Assembly (NCBI GenBank): GCA_021083345.1
Contig: JAJGRE010000006.1
Coordinates: 62,001-126,000 of the forward strand
Direction: 5' to 3'
DNA length: 64,000 nucleotides
Source of the DNA: Calditrichales bacterium MX18-03
GTDB lineage: Bacteria > Bacillota > Clostridia > Lutisporales > Lutisporaceae
Below, piece by piece: positions 25,546 through 33,041 of this stretch. Position 1 is the stretch's first letter; each line of letters begins with the position of its first letter. The notes under the pieces were generated by a model. It did not search any database and was not told the origin of the DNA. It worked only from the letters and a program-made list of their open reading frames with translations. The position numbers and the translations under genes were made by a program.

Positions 25546-26546
25546 ATGCCATCACATCCTGACGCCAGACGTTGGACATACCAGCGTACCGTATCCCTCA
25601 AGCCGTCTTCAAAACGCACTTTAGGACTCCAGCCAAGCTCCTGCCTTATCCTCTCAGAGCTGATGCTATAACCCCTATCATGTCCTTTTCTATCCTCCAC
25701 AAATTCCATCAAATGTTTACCGAGTCTGCCGTCTTTTGCAGCGCCCTCTGAAATCACCACATCCATCGTATCAATGACCTTTTCTATCAAATTGATATTC
25801 ACCAGTCTGTTATTGGCGCTGATATTATAAATATTGCCTGGCACACCTCTTTGCAGGACCTCATACACCCCTCGGCAATGGTCGTCTACATGCATCCAGT
25901 CCCGTTCCTGCTGCCCATCCCCGTATACCGGGATCCTTGCCCCCTTCAAACAGTTGCTGATAACCATTGGGATCAGCTTTTCAAGGTGCTGGCAGGGTCC
26001 ATAGTTGTTGCAGCTTCGTGTGATCAGGATGGGCAGGCCAAAGGTGTGATGATAGGAAAGTGCCAATAAGTCAGCTGAAGCCTTGCTGGCTGCGTATGGA
26101 TTTCCCGGCTTAAGCGGAGAGGCCTCTGTAAAGGCGTCTAAATCAACAAATGCGCCGTAAACTTCATCTGTAGAAACCTGGAGGAACCTTTTGACCCCGT
26201 ATTGTAACGCCGCCTGAAGCAGCGCCTGTGTTCCCATTACATTCGTCCTGATAAAGGGCTCATCGTCCCGTATGCTCCTATCTACGTGAGATTCCGCAGC
26301 AAAATTAATGACATAATCCGGTTTGAACTGCTCAAACAGGGCATTTACACTGCTTTTACAGCAGATGTCCCCTTGTATGAAACGGTAATAGCTGCTCAGG
26401 CTTGCCTTCTCCAGATAGGACCGGCTTCCCGCATAGGTCAGCTTGTCATAATTGATAACTGTAACCCCGGGATGATCCTGCAGCAGCATATTGATGAAGT
26501 TGGAACCGATAAAGCCAGCACCGCCGGTTATCAAATAAATATCCAT
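25542..26546 (-). CDS. rfbB: dTDP-glucose 4,6-dehydratase
   Basis: 334 residues from ATG 26546, with GGAGGAACG before it. Short-chain dehydrogenase of the extended type: NAD loop ITGGAGFIGSNFIN, AAESHVDRSIRD, STDEVYG (catalytic Thr-Asp-Glu) and YAASKASADLL (Tyr-Lys pair). It oxidises, dehydrates and reduces dTDP-glucose to dTDP-4-keto-6-deoxyglucose. It heads the glycan run that continues with the aminotransferase. The matching rmlA is not in the window. A MITE-like element sits immediately upstream of its ribosome site and must lie in its 5' leader if transcription starts beyond it. Confidence 0.95.
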   Translation of the reverse strand: MDIYLITGGAGFIGSNFINMLLQDHPGVTVINYDKLTYAGSRSYLEKASLSSYYRFIQGDICCKSSVNALFEQFKPDYVINFAAESHVDRSIRDDEPFIRTNVMGTQALLQAALQYGVKRFLQVSTDEVYGAFVDLDAFTEASPLKPGNPYAASKASADLLALSYHHTFGLPILITRSCNNYGPCQHLEKLIPMVISNCLKGARIPVYGDGQQERDWMHVDDHCRGVYEVLQRGVPGNIYNISANNRLVNINLIEKVIDTMDVVISEGAAKDGRLGKHLMEFVEDRKGHDRGYSISSERIRQELGWSPKVRFEDGLRDTVRWYVQRLASGCDGI

Positions 26547-26559
26547 CGTTCCTCCGTTA

Positions 26560-26775
26560 AGGAACAACTAAATAATAAAACCCGATTCTTAAGCGAGATA
26601 GTTTTCGTCAAGATGCCTGCAAAACCAAGGCGGAGGAAGGCGCAATAGTGGTGCTATTGCAACTGAGGCCAAATGGTTGCCAACTATATTCCCTATATAG
26701 TGGCAACGCATTTCCAACGCAGTATTGGCGGAAAATAGCCGCTTCAGAATGGGAATTTATTATTTAATTGTTCCT
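26560..26775. mobile_element. MITE-like hairpin element, copy A (216 bp)
   Basis: Terminal inverted repeats start AGGAACAACTAAATAATAAA on the left and end with its near-complement on the right (one mismatch in 20). Imperfect pairing continues to about 45 bases inward. Inside are two more hairpins (around GCAATAGTGGTGCTATTGC and GTTGCCAACTATAT...), and no coding frame. Copy B at 57543 shares the ends and most of the core; copy C at 40218 shares core motifs. It lies 14 bases upstream of the rfbB start codon. No transposase is present here, so it would be non-autonomous. No clear target duplication was seen. Confidence 0.75.
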
Positions 26776-26964
26776 AAGTCTTATCACGCCATGGTTTTAT
26801 TGTTATAATATATAGACAACGCGTTTAATAGTTTACATGCATGATGTAGAACTATTAAAGGCTCTTTATCGATAGATGTTGGCTAAGTTATAAATCACGC
26901 ATCCTTTTCAATGTAAGATCATTAGCGTGATTTATATAACAAAGGGGCTAAGGGTGGGTTGCAA
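26776..26964 (+). promoter_or_regulatory. structured leader/promoter region before the lone tusA-like gene
   Basis: The gene-free stretch between rfbB and the tusA-like gene is about 418 bases; the left half is the MITE-like copy A and this is the rest. A candidate promoter is TTATCA (26781) - 17 bases - TATAAT (26804-26809). Downstream are two inverted repeats: 26824-26833 / 26850-26859 (10-bp arms, with a nested ACAT/ATGT stem) and 26889-26900 / 26925-26936 (12-bp arms TATAAATCACGC / GCGTGATTTATA). They could be regulator sites or leader RNA stems. No known riboswitch was recognised. Confidence 0.5.
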
Positions 26965-27183
26965 ATGAAAAAGATCGACTGTTTGGGTGAGTTTTGTCCT
27001 GTACCGGTTCTAAAAATAAAAGCCGAATTAAAACGGATTGGGGCGGGTGATGCCTTCATGGTCATTACCGACCATAGCTGCGTGCTGCAATCCATTCATG
27101 ACCATTTCAAAAAAACCAATATCTCCGTTTCTTCCGATGAGGTTATGAATGGCATTTGGGAGATCATCATAACTAAACTGTAG
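26965..27183 (+). CDS. TusA/SirA/YedF-family sulfur carrier protein
   Basis: 72 residues from ATG 26965. The family signature Cys-Pro is present: DCLGEFCPVPVLKIKAEL, with the sulfur-carrying Cys followed by Pro-Val-Pro, then the beta-alpha-beta fold ending in EIIITKL. TusA-like proteins carry a persulfide between rhodanese or transporter donors and biosynthetic or redox acceptors. A second paralog is at 29049. This copy stands alone behind its own leader and is convergent with the LysR gene (20-base gap between stops). Confidence 0.92.
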   Translation: MKKIDCLGEFCPVPVLKIKAELKRIGAGDAFMVITDHSCVLQSIHDHFKKTNISVSSDEVMNGIWEIIITKL

Positions 27184-27202
27184 CTTGCCAGGGAAAGGCC
27201 TG

Positions 27203-28099
27203 TCAGCAGAAACTTCTTTCACCGATCTTTTTGAGGTATTGGATGAATTCCAGGGTACTTTTACTCATGTCCTTACTCTTTTTATATATGATGAAAATAT
27301 CGTAATAGAGCTCAAAGTCACTTAGCCTGATTTCCTTCAGCTGCTTGGTGTACAGCTCTTTTTTTATGGATATGTAAGGAAGGAAGGAAAGACCGTGGCC
27401 CTTCAATACACTTGATTTTACCGACTCGGTTGAATCCAGGCTGAACAGAATATTGTATTCCCCTATCTCGAAACCCTGTTCCCTGAAGCTTTCATTGATC
27501 TGCTTGCTGCATCTGTATTTGTCCTGCAGCATGATAAGGGGGTAGCGCTTCAAATCCTTAAGAGTCATTTCATCCTTGATGCTGAAATCTGCAGAGGACA
27601 CAAGCACCAGCCGGTCCGTCCCCACCTTGGCGCTGACCAGCTCCGGGTCGTGGGGTTTGCCCTGTATGAAGCCTACCTCACACATATCATTCAGCACATT
27701 ATGCTCCACTGCATCCGACAAATTGGATGTCAAGCTGTAATTATACCCCGGATACTGTTCCTTAATGGAGTAGATGGTGCAGGGCAGAGCATAGGTTGCT
27801 ACCGTGGGACATGCTTCTATCCGGATGGTTCCATTTTTTTTACTTATGGCACCCAGATCTTCTACCATATTGTCATAGGCCTTGATCAGATTCTTGGCAT
27901 ATTTCTCCACAATACGGCCTGCCTCAGTCAATTCCACGCCCTTGTTGCTCCTTTCCAGCAGCTTGAAGCCCAGGCTGTCTTCCAGACGCTGTATTTGCTG
28001 GCTCAGCGCCGGCTGGGATATGTGGGACTGGTTGGCAACCTTGGAAATGCTTCTGGCTGAGGCAACCTCATAAAAATACTTCAAATATTCGATGTGCAT
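27203..28099 (-). CDS. LysR-family transcriptional regulator (CysB/CysL/YeiE-like)
   Basis: 298 residues from ATG 28099, with GGGAGG six bases before it; in-frame starts further upstream have no site. The N-terminal winged helix (MHIEYLKYFYEVASARSISK, HISQPALSQQIQRLEDSLGFKLL) is standard. The effector domain covers about 90-298. It is divergent from the yeeE-tusA-yeeE-trxR operon, with an LTTR-type palindrome between them, so it most likely activates that operon in response to sulfur supply and represses itself. The inducer is unknown. Confidence 0.93.
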   Translation of the reverse strand: MHIEYLKYFYEVASARSISKVANQSHISQPALSQQIQRLEDSLGFKLLERSNKGVELTEAGRIVEKYAKNLIKAYDNMVEDLGAISKKNGTIRIEACPTVATYALPCTIYSIKEQYPGYNYSLTSNLSDAVEHNVLNDMCEVGFIQGKPHDPELVSAKVGTDRLVLVSSADFSIKDEMTLKDLKRYPLIMLQDKYRCSKQINESFREQGFEIGEYNILFSLDSTESVKSSVLKGHGLSFLPYISIKKELYTKQLKEIRLSDFELYYDIFIIYKKSKDMSKSTLEFIQYLKKIGERSFC

Positions 28100-28178
28100 A
28101 ACCATCCTCCCGCTCCGATGAACTGTACCAATTATAGGCACTTGTTAATATTTTATCACCTTATCTGCCATAAAAAAA

Positions 28179-28262
28179 GCTTATAGCAAAATTTATATCA
28201 TAACATCCTGTTATATAGCATAAGCACATCTAATAATTGCCGCCCCCATCCTATGATATAAT
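28179..28262 (+). promoter_or_regulatory. LysR-type operator and promoter of the sulfur transport operon
   Basis: ATAACA-TCC-TGTTAT at 28200-28214 is a perfect 15-bp palindrome of T-N11-A type, flanked by an outer pair GCTTAT (28179) / ATAAGC (28220). A TATAAT -10 box is at 28257-28262; the -35 is poor, as expected for an activated promoter. Position between the LysR gene and yeeE supports the assignment. Confidence 0.65.
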
Positions 28263-28322
28263 CAGGTTAGCGGGTTTCCATAATCCCGATTGTTAAATAT
28301 CTATCTAAAAGGAGGGAAATCG

Positions 28323-29024
28323 ATGTCTGAACCCACCGTAAGTGTACGGTCCTCATCCAGAGCCAGGACTGATACAAAGAAAAAAGCCAAAAAGAACCAG
28401 CTTCCTATCGGTATCGCGGTGCTGGCTGCAATGGTTGCTTTCGGCATTTACCTGTCGACTGTTACACCAAAGCTTGCTTTGTTCTGGATCCTTGGCTGCT
28501 GCTTCGGATTTATTCTTCAGAAATCCCGGTTCTGCTTTACGGCATCCATGAGAGATCCATCGCTGACAGGCAGTACATCCGTTACAAGGGCCGTGCTGAT
28601 TGCATTTGCCTTTACTTCTATTGCATTTGCCGCCATTAAGTATGGTGCCATGGTGAAAGGGCTGCCCATCCCCGGACAAAGCTATATCGTTCCCATCAGC
28701 CTTGCCACGGCAGTAGGTGCTTTCCTTTTCGGCATCGGCATGGTCATCGCCGGTGGATGCGCCTCCGGAACGCTGATGCGTGTCGGGGAAGGCTTCGGTA
28801 TGCAGATCCTGTCATTATTCTTCTTTGTTGTCGGATCCTTATGGGGCGCCCATGACTTCGGCTGGTGGAAGCTCAATTTCATGCTGAAAGCGCCCAAGAT
28901 ATTCATGCCCGATATATTCGGCTGGGCCGGCGCCATCATCATTCAGCTTCTGGTTATCGCCGCCCTTTACATAGCAGCAGACAAATGGGAAAACAGAAAA
29001 CTTGACACAGATCAGAACCACTAA
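28323..29024 (+). CDS. YeeE/YedE-family sulfur transporter, N-terminal half
   Basis: 233 residues from ATG 28323 (GGAGGGAAATCG upstream). Six or so membrane helices. Conserved cysteines appear in QKSRFCFTASMRD and in IAGGCASGTLMRVGEG, which match the first two Cys sites of TsuA, the thiosulfate channel of the YeeE family that passes its substrate between cysteines by S-S-H-S contacts. The third site is found in the separate protein at 29298. The gene is the first of four in a tight operon and is divergent from LysR. Thiosulfate as substrate is inferred from family and neighbours. Confidence 0.88.
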   Translation: MSEPTVSVRSSSRARTDTKKKAKKNQLPIGIAVLAAMVAFGIYLSTVTPKLALFWILGCCFGFILQKSRFCFTASMRDPSLTGSTSVTRAVLIAFAFTSIAFAAIKYGAMVKGLPIPGQSYIVPISLATAVGAFLFGIGMVIAGGCASGTLMRVGEGFGMQILSLFFFVVGSLWGAHDFGWWKLNFMLKAPKIFMPDIFGWAGAIIIQLLVIAALYIAADKWENRKLDTDQNH

Positions 29025-29048
29025 AAGAAATTTGAGGAGGAGTTCATT

Positions 29049-29279
29049 ATGGCGAAAGAAGTTACCTTGGACTGTATGGGAGAAGCTTGTCCGGTGCCCC
29101 TGATCAAAACGGAAAACGCATTAAAAAAGCTGACTGTCGGAGATATGCTGATTGTGCAGATAGATCACAGCTGTGCCATGAAAAACGTACCGGAGTGGGC
29201 CAGAAAAGAAGGCCATAACGTTGAAATCGAAGAAGTGGACGACGGCGAGTGGGAAATTTTCATTGAAAAAACGAAATAA
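29049..29279 (+). CDS. TusA-family sulfur carrier (TsuB-like)
   Basis: 76 residues with DCMGEACPVPLIKTENALKK, the Cys-Pro carrier motif, and the IDHSCAMKNVPEW second strand. In TsuA/TsuB systems a TusA-like partner takes sulfur from the YeeE transporter at the cytosolic face. Here it is encoded between the two transporter halves, which makes that role very likely. AGGAGG precedes the ATG; the next gene starts 18 bases on. Confidence 0.93.
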   Translation: MAKEVTLDCMGEACPVPLIKTENALKKLTVGDMLIVQIDHSCAMKNVPEWARKEGHNVEIEEVDDGEWEIFIEKTK

Positions 29280-29297
29280 CCTTACGGGGGTGTAAGC

Positions 29298-29831
29298 TTG
29301 GATATTAAGAACAATAAGTTCTACCAGATGTGGTTCAAAAACGCATGGACCTATGTCACCGGTGCCATCCTGCTTTCCTTGTTCCAGATCGTGACCTTGG
29401 CCACCACCAACGACCCCTGGGGCGTATCAGGTCCTTTCGCAAACTGGGGCGCGTGGCTTTACCAGGCAGTGGGCGGCAGTGTGGATAAATGGTATTATTT
29501 CAGCAGCAAGGGTGCTCAAGCAACCTTGTCCGGCGGTTTTATGAACGATCCGGGCTCCATCCGGAACCTGGGGATCATCGTGGGTGCACTGTTTGCCACA
29601 CTGATGGCATCACAGTTCAAGTTCAAAAAAATCAAATCACTGAAGCAGGTTATAGCCGCCATTCTGGGCGGACTGCTGATGGGCTACGGCGCCAGAATCG
29701 GCTTCGGCTGCAACATCGGTGCGCTATACAGCGGCATCGCTTCCCTGTCTGTTTCGGGCTGGGTATTTGCATTGTTCCTGTTCCTAGGGGCCACGGTTGG
29801 AAGCAAGCTACTGGTCAAATACTTTATGTGA
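29298..29831 (+). CDS. YeeE/YedE-family sulfur transporter, C-terminal half
   Basis: 177 residues from TTG 29298; GGGGGTG stands five bases before it. Four or five membrane helices, with the conserved GYGARIGFGCNIGALYSG motif that carries the third cysteine of TsuA-like transporters. Alone it is too short for a complete channel, so it should pair with the 28323 product. Split YeeE pairs are known in bacteria; having the carrier gene between the halves is the notable point. Confidence 0.88.
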   Translation: MDIKNNKFYQMWFKNAWTYVTGAILLSLFQIVTLATTNDPWGVSGPFANWGAWLYQAVGGSVDKWYYFSSKGAQATLSGGFMNDPGSIRNLGIIVGALFATLMASQFKFKKIKSLKQVIAAILGGLLMGYGARIGFGCNIGALYSGIASLSVSGWVFALFLFLGATVGSKLLVKYFM

Positions 29832-29846
29832 TTTAGGAGGACTGGC

Positions 29847-31070
29847 ATGGAAAAGAAGGTAGAAAAGTATGATGTCGTCATTATCGGCGGCGGCGCTGCC
29901 GGTTTGACGGCCGGCATATACTGCGGCAGAGCCCGGCTCAAAACACTACTGATTGAAAAGTCACTTGTCGGGGGACTGGCCACCTATACCAACGAAATCG
30001 AGAACTATCCCGGCTTTCCCGAAGGTGCCACAGGCCTGGGCCTGATGGAGCTTTTCCACAAGCAGGCTAAAAAATTCGGCGTCACCTTCAAGCTGACAGA
30101 TGTCAAATCGGTCAACCTGGAGGGTGAGACCAAGATCGTCGAAACCTTCCGGACGACTTACGAGGCCAAAGCCGTTATCGTTGCCTCGGGCGGAAAGCCC
30201 CGGCTAACCGGCGCCAAAGGTGAGGACGGCTTCCTCTATGACAAAGGCATATCCTTCTGTGCTACCTGTGATGCAGCAGCCAATACCGGCAAGACCGTCC
30301 TTGTGGTGGGCAGCGGCGATGCGGCTATCGAAGAGGGTATGTTCCTGACCAAGTTTGCAGACAAGGTCATCGTATCGGTGCTCCATGATACCGGCAAAAT
30401 GGATTGCAATGAAATTGCAAAGGCACAAGCCATGTCCAACCCGAAGATGGAGTTCATCTGGAATACCGTGGTACATGAATTTGCAGGTGAAGAGCGCCTG
30501 AATGCCGTGATCCTGAAAAACCTGAAAACAGAAGAGCTGATCCCGGTCAAGGTGGATTCTTGCTTCCTGTTTATCGGCTATCTGCCCAATACCGACATTT
30601 TCAAAGGTATGCTGGATATGAACAGAGGCGGCTACCTGATCACCAACGAGAAAATGGAAACAAACATTGAAGGTGTATTTGCTGCCGGCGATGTCCGGGA
30701 TAAGTTCCTGAAGCAGGTGGCCACAGCAGTGGGAGACGGTGCCATAGCAGGTTACTCCGTGGAAAAATACATAGCGGAAAGCGAAACCTTCCACAGCCAG
30801 ATCATGCGGTCGGATATGCCCGGTATGGTCTATGTGTGGAACGCCGTCGATCCCAAATGCCGCGAGCTACTGCCGCTGATAGAGAAGTATGAAGCAGCCC
30901 TGGTCGGTAAAGTACGGGTGACAAGGGTGGATGTCTACAAATCTGCAGGCATAGCAACCCGGCTTGGGGTGACTCAGGTTCCCTGTATCGTCACCATCAA
31001 AGACGGCAAAATTGACCGGGTCATCACAGACAATATCTGCGACGAAGAGATCGCCGCAGCTGTCGAATAA
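29847..31070 (+). CDS. thioredoxin reductase-like flavoprotein fused to a degenerate thioredoxin domain
   Basis: 407 residues. The first 310 are a TrxB-type reductase: FAD loop VVIIGGGAAGLTAGIYCGRA, redox pair Cys138-Ala-Thr-Cys141, NAD(P) loop VVGSGDAAIEEG and FAD-binding AAGDVRDKFLKQVATAVGDG. The last 85 or so look like a thioredoxin fold (VYVWNAVDPKCRELLPL, VTRVDVYKSAGIATRLGVTQVPCIV). Where thioredoxin has CGPC this one keeps only the second Cys, though a cis-Pro followed by Cys (VPC) is present. It is the last gene of the YeeE/TusA operon and probably reduces a persulfide on the carrier, or the sulfur it delivers. Confidence 0.9.
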   Translation: MEKKVEKYDVVIIGGGAAGLTAGIYCGRARLKTLLIEKSLVGGLATYTNEIENYPGFPEGATGLGLMELFHKQAKKFGVTFKLTDVKSVNLEGETKIVETFRTTYEAKAVIVASGGKPRLTGAKGEDGFLYDKGISFCATCDAAANTGKTVLVVGSGDAAIEEGMFLTKFADKVIVSVLHDTGKMDCNEIAKAQAMSNPKMEFIWNTVVHEFAGEERLNAVILKNLKTEELIPVKVDSCFLFIGYLPNTDIFKGMLDMNRGGYLITNEKMETNIEGVFAAGDVRDKFLKQVATAVGDGAIAGYSVEKYIAESETFHSQIMRSDMPGMVYVWNAVDPKCRELLPLIEKYEAALVGKVRVTRVDVYKSAGIATRLGVTQVPCIVTIKDGKIDRVITDNICDEEIAAAVE

Positions 31071-31097
31071 CGATATCCTGCCTCCAAAGTGTTAAAC

Positions 31098-31133
31098 CTC
31101 CTTCTAAGGCTGAACCTTAAAAGGAGTCTTTTT
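31098..31133 (+). terminator. terminator of the sulfur transport operon
   Basis: CTCCTT...TAAGG pairs with CCTTA...AAGGAG, then a run of seven T; starts 28 bases after the stop of the flavoprotein fusion. Confidence 0.88.
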
Positions 31134-31138
31134 TTCTC

Positions 31139-32707
31139 TTAAAATATATTCGGATCTATCCGGTTCAGTTCTCCGCCATTGTGGCTCAGCGGATTGATGG
31201 CCGGCCCCTCCACGATTTTCCCTTCGTGGCTGAACCTGGACCCGTGGCATGGGCAGTCCCAGGTCCGCTCCGCATCATTCCACCGGAGCTCACACCCCAT
31301 ATGGGTGCAGGTGGTGTCCACCACATGCAGCACGCCTGCCTCATCCCGGTAAGCGCCCAGCCGCTGGCTGTTGCTTGCCACCACTTTCGCCTCCCCTTTT
31401 TCCAGGTCGGCATTTCCCGGCGGCATTTCCAGCTTCCCGGAAATCAGGCTGACCGCCACATCGGCATTCTCTTTGATAAATTTGGCAGCCGAGGCTGCTA
31501 CATCGGTCCGTGAGGGATTGTAGACATCAGCCCATGCGCTTTTGCCGCTTACGATCAAATCCCGGATCAGCATGGCAGAAGCAGTGGTATTGGTCATGCC
31601 CCATTTGTCAAAGCCTGTTGCCACATAAATATTGGGTGTCTTTGAAGTCAGATGTCCGGTATAAGGTGCACCGTCCATCGTTGCATAATCCTGTGTGGAC
31701 CATCTGTACTGAACATCCTCCAAGGTATAAAAGTCACTGACAAAATGCATCAGATTCTCATAATGGCTCCTCAGATTCTCTCCATGACCGGTTTTATGAT
31801 GCTCCCCGCCTGCTATAACCAGCTTCCCGTCTTTAAAAGGCTGAAAGCGCAGCGACCGGGCAGGCGTTTCTGCGTTGATATACATGCCGCCGGGGAAGTG
31901 CTCTTTTATCCTGGCCCCAATGGCATAAGACCGGGTAGGATAAATACGAGCGAAATACATACCTTTCCCGTCAAAGAATGGAAAGTGTGAGGCAATCACT
32001 ACCTGCCTGGCAGTGATTTTTTTTCCATTTTCGGTAATAACGGTGCAATGCTGGCCTTCCTTCAGGTCAACCGCCCGCGTGTTTTCGAAGATATGGCTGC
32101 CGTCACCCTCAATCTCTTCGGCCAAGGCCAGTAAGTACTTTCTGGGATGAAACTGCGCCTGACCGTTGTACTGCATGGCCGCCTTTACCTTAAATGGCAG
32201 CGGTATTTCATCCAGGTAGACTGCGTCAATACCCAGATCGGACGCTGTATTTACCTCATCCTGGATCTGCTGCACATAGGCATCCTGCTGGGTATAAACA
32301 TAAGCAGGCTGCCAGGAAAAATCACAGGCGATGTTTTTCTCCTCAATCAGCTTGGCAATAAAGTGTATGGCAGATTCGTTGGCTTCCGCATATTGCTGTG
32401 CCAGTTCTACTCCGAGCTTTGTCTTAAGCTTGTCATAGATTAAAGCATGCTGTGATGTGATCTTTGCTGTTGTATGGGCTGAAGTTCCCTGAATGATTCG
32501 TCCTGCATCAAGAACGGCAACCTTAAGTCCTTCCCTTTTCAAAAGTAGTGCGGTCGTGATCCCTGCCATGCCTCCGCCTACCACAACCGCATCAACCGAA
32601 ATATCCTGCTCCAGTGACGAATAATCGGTCTGGGGTGTAGAAGCGATCCAAAAAGGCAGCGGCGGCCTTGCCAAACTGTCAGCAAAAACCTTGTTATTTC
32701 CGTTCAT
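31139..32707 (-). CDS. FAD-dependent oxidoreductase with C-terminal Rieske [2Fe-2S] domain
   Basis: About 522 residues from ATG 32707 (GAGAGG nine bases upstream; ATG 32713 is possible). The DAO-type FAD fold opens with AVVVGGGMAGITTALLLKREG. Residues about 425-522 form a Rieske domain: CTHMGCELRWN and CPCHGSRF supply the two Cys and two His ligands. This glycine-oxidase-like plus Rieske architecture is common in Firmicutes as a putative amine or amino-acid dehydrogenase that passes electrons through the cluster; the substrate is unknown. It is convergent with the sulfur operon, the operon's terminator lying between. Confidence 0.93.
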   Translation of the reverse strand: MNGNNKVFADSLARPPLPFWIASTPQTDYSSLEQDISVDAVVVGGGMAGITTALLLKREGLKVAVLDAGRIIQGTSAHTTAKITSQHALIYDKLKTKLGVELAQQYAEANESAIHFIAKLIEEKNIACDFSWQPAYVYTQQDAYVQQIQDEVNTASDLGIDAVYLDEIPLPFKVKAAMQYNGQAQFHPRKYLLALAEEIEGDGSHIFENTRAVDLKEGQHCTVITENGKKITARQVVIASHFPFFDGKGMYFARIYPTRSYAIGARIKEHFPGGMYINAETPARSLRFQPFKDGKLVIAGGEHHKTGHGENLRSHYENLMHFVSDFYTLEDVQYRWSTQDYATMDGAPYTGHLTSKTPNIYVATGFDKWGMTNTTASAMLIRDLIVSGKSAWADVYNPSRTDVAASAAKFIKENADVAVSLISGKLEMPPGNADLEKGEAKVVASNSQRLGAYRDEAGVLHVVDTTCTHMGCELRWNDAERTWDCPCHGSRFSHEGKIVEGPAINPLSHNGGELNRIDPNIF

Positions 32708-32822
32708 TGACATCATCCTCTCAATAATACTTCATGACTAGGATTTGCCAACCTCTTAAAACTATTCGTGAAACTGCCGATAATATAAATAACGAGGTTA
32801 TTCTCTCAGAGGAGTTGATATT

Positions 32823-32999
32823 ATGGATATAGCCGCTCTCTCAACCGTGATGAAACAGGGAGCAGTCATGCAGAAGGTTGACCTTGCCGTAGCAAGAAAA
32901 ATCATGGATACAGCCAAAGTAAACGGCGACGCTCTGACCAAGATGATGGAGCAAAGCGTCAACCCAAACCTCGGAAAGGCAATAGACGTCAAGGTCTGA
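32823..32999 (+). CDS. YjfB-family small protein
   Basis: 58 residues from ATG 32823, with AGAGGAG upstream and a strong terminator two bases after the stop. The sequence (MDIAALSTVMKQGAVMQKV to ALTKMMEQSVNPNLGKAIDV) matches the YjfB family, annotated as putative motility proteins because several are SigD-controlled in Bacillus; biochemical function is unknown. It is divergent from the Rieske gene, with about 115 bases for both promoters. Confidence 0.85.
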   Translation: MDIAALSTVMKQGAVMQKVDLAVARKIMDTAKVNGDALTKMMEQSVNPNLGKAIDVKV

Positions 33000-33001
33000 A
33001 T

Positions 33002-33037
33002 AAGAAAACGGCCGGATTCATTTCCGGCCGTTTTCTT
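33002..33037. terminator. bidirectional terminator between yjfB-like and racemase genes
   Basis: Perfect 14-bp arms AAGAAAACGGCCGG / CCGGCCGTTTTCTT with an 8-base loop, serving the converging genes on both sides. Confidence 0.92.
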
Positions 33038-33041
33038 ATTC

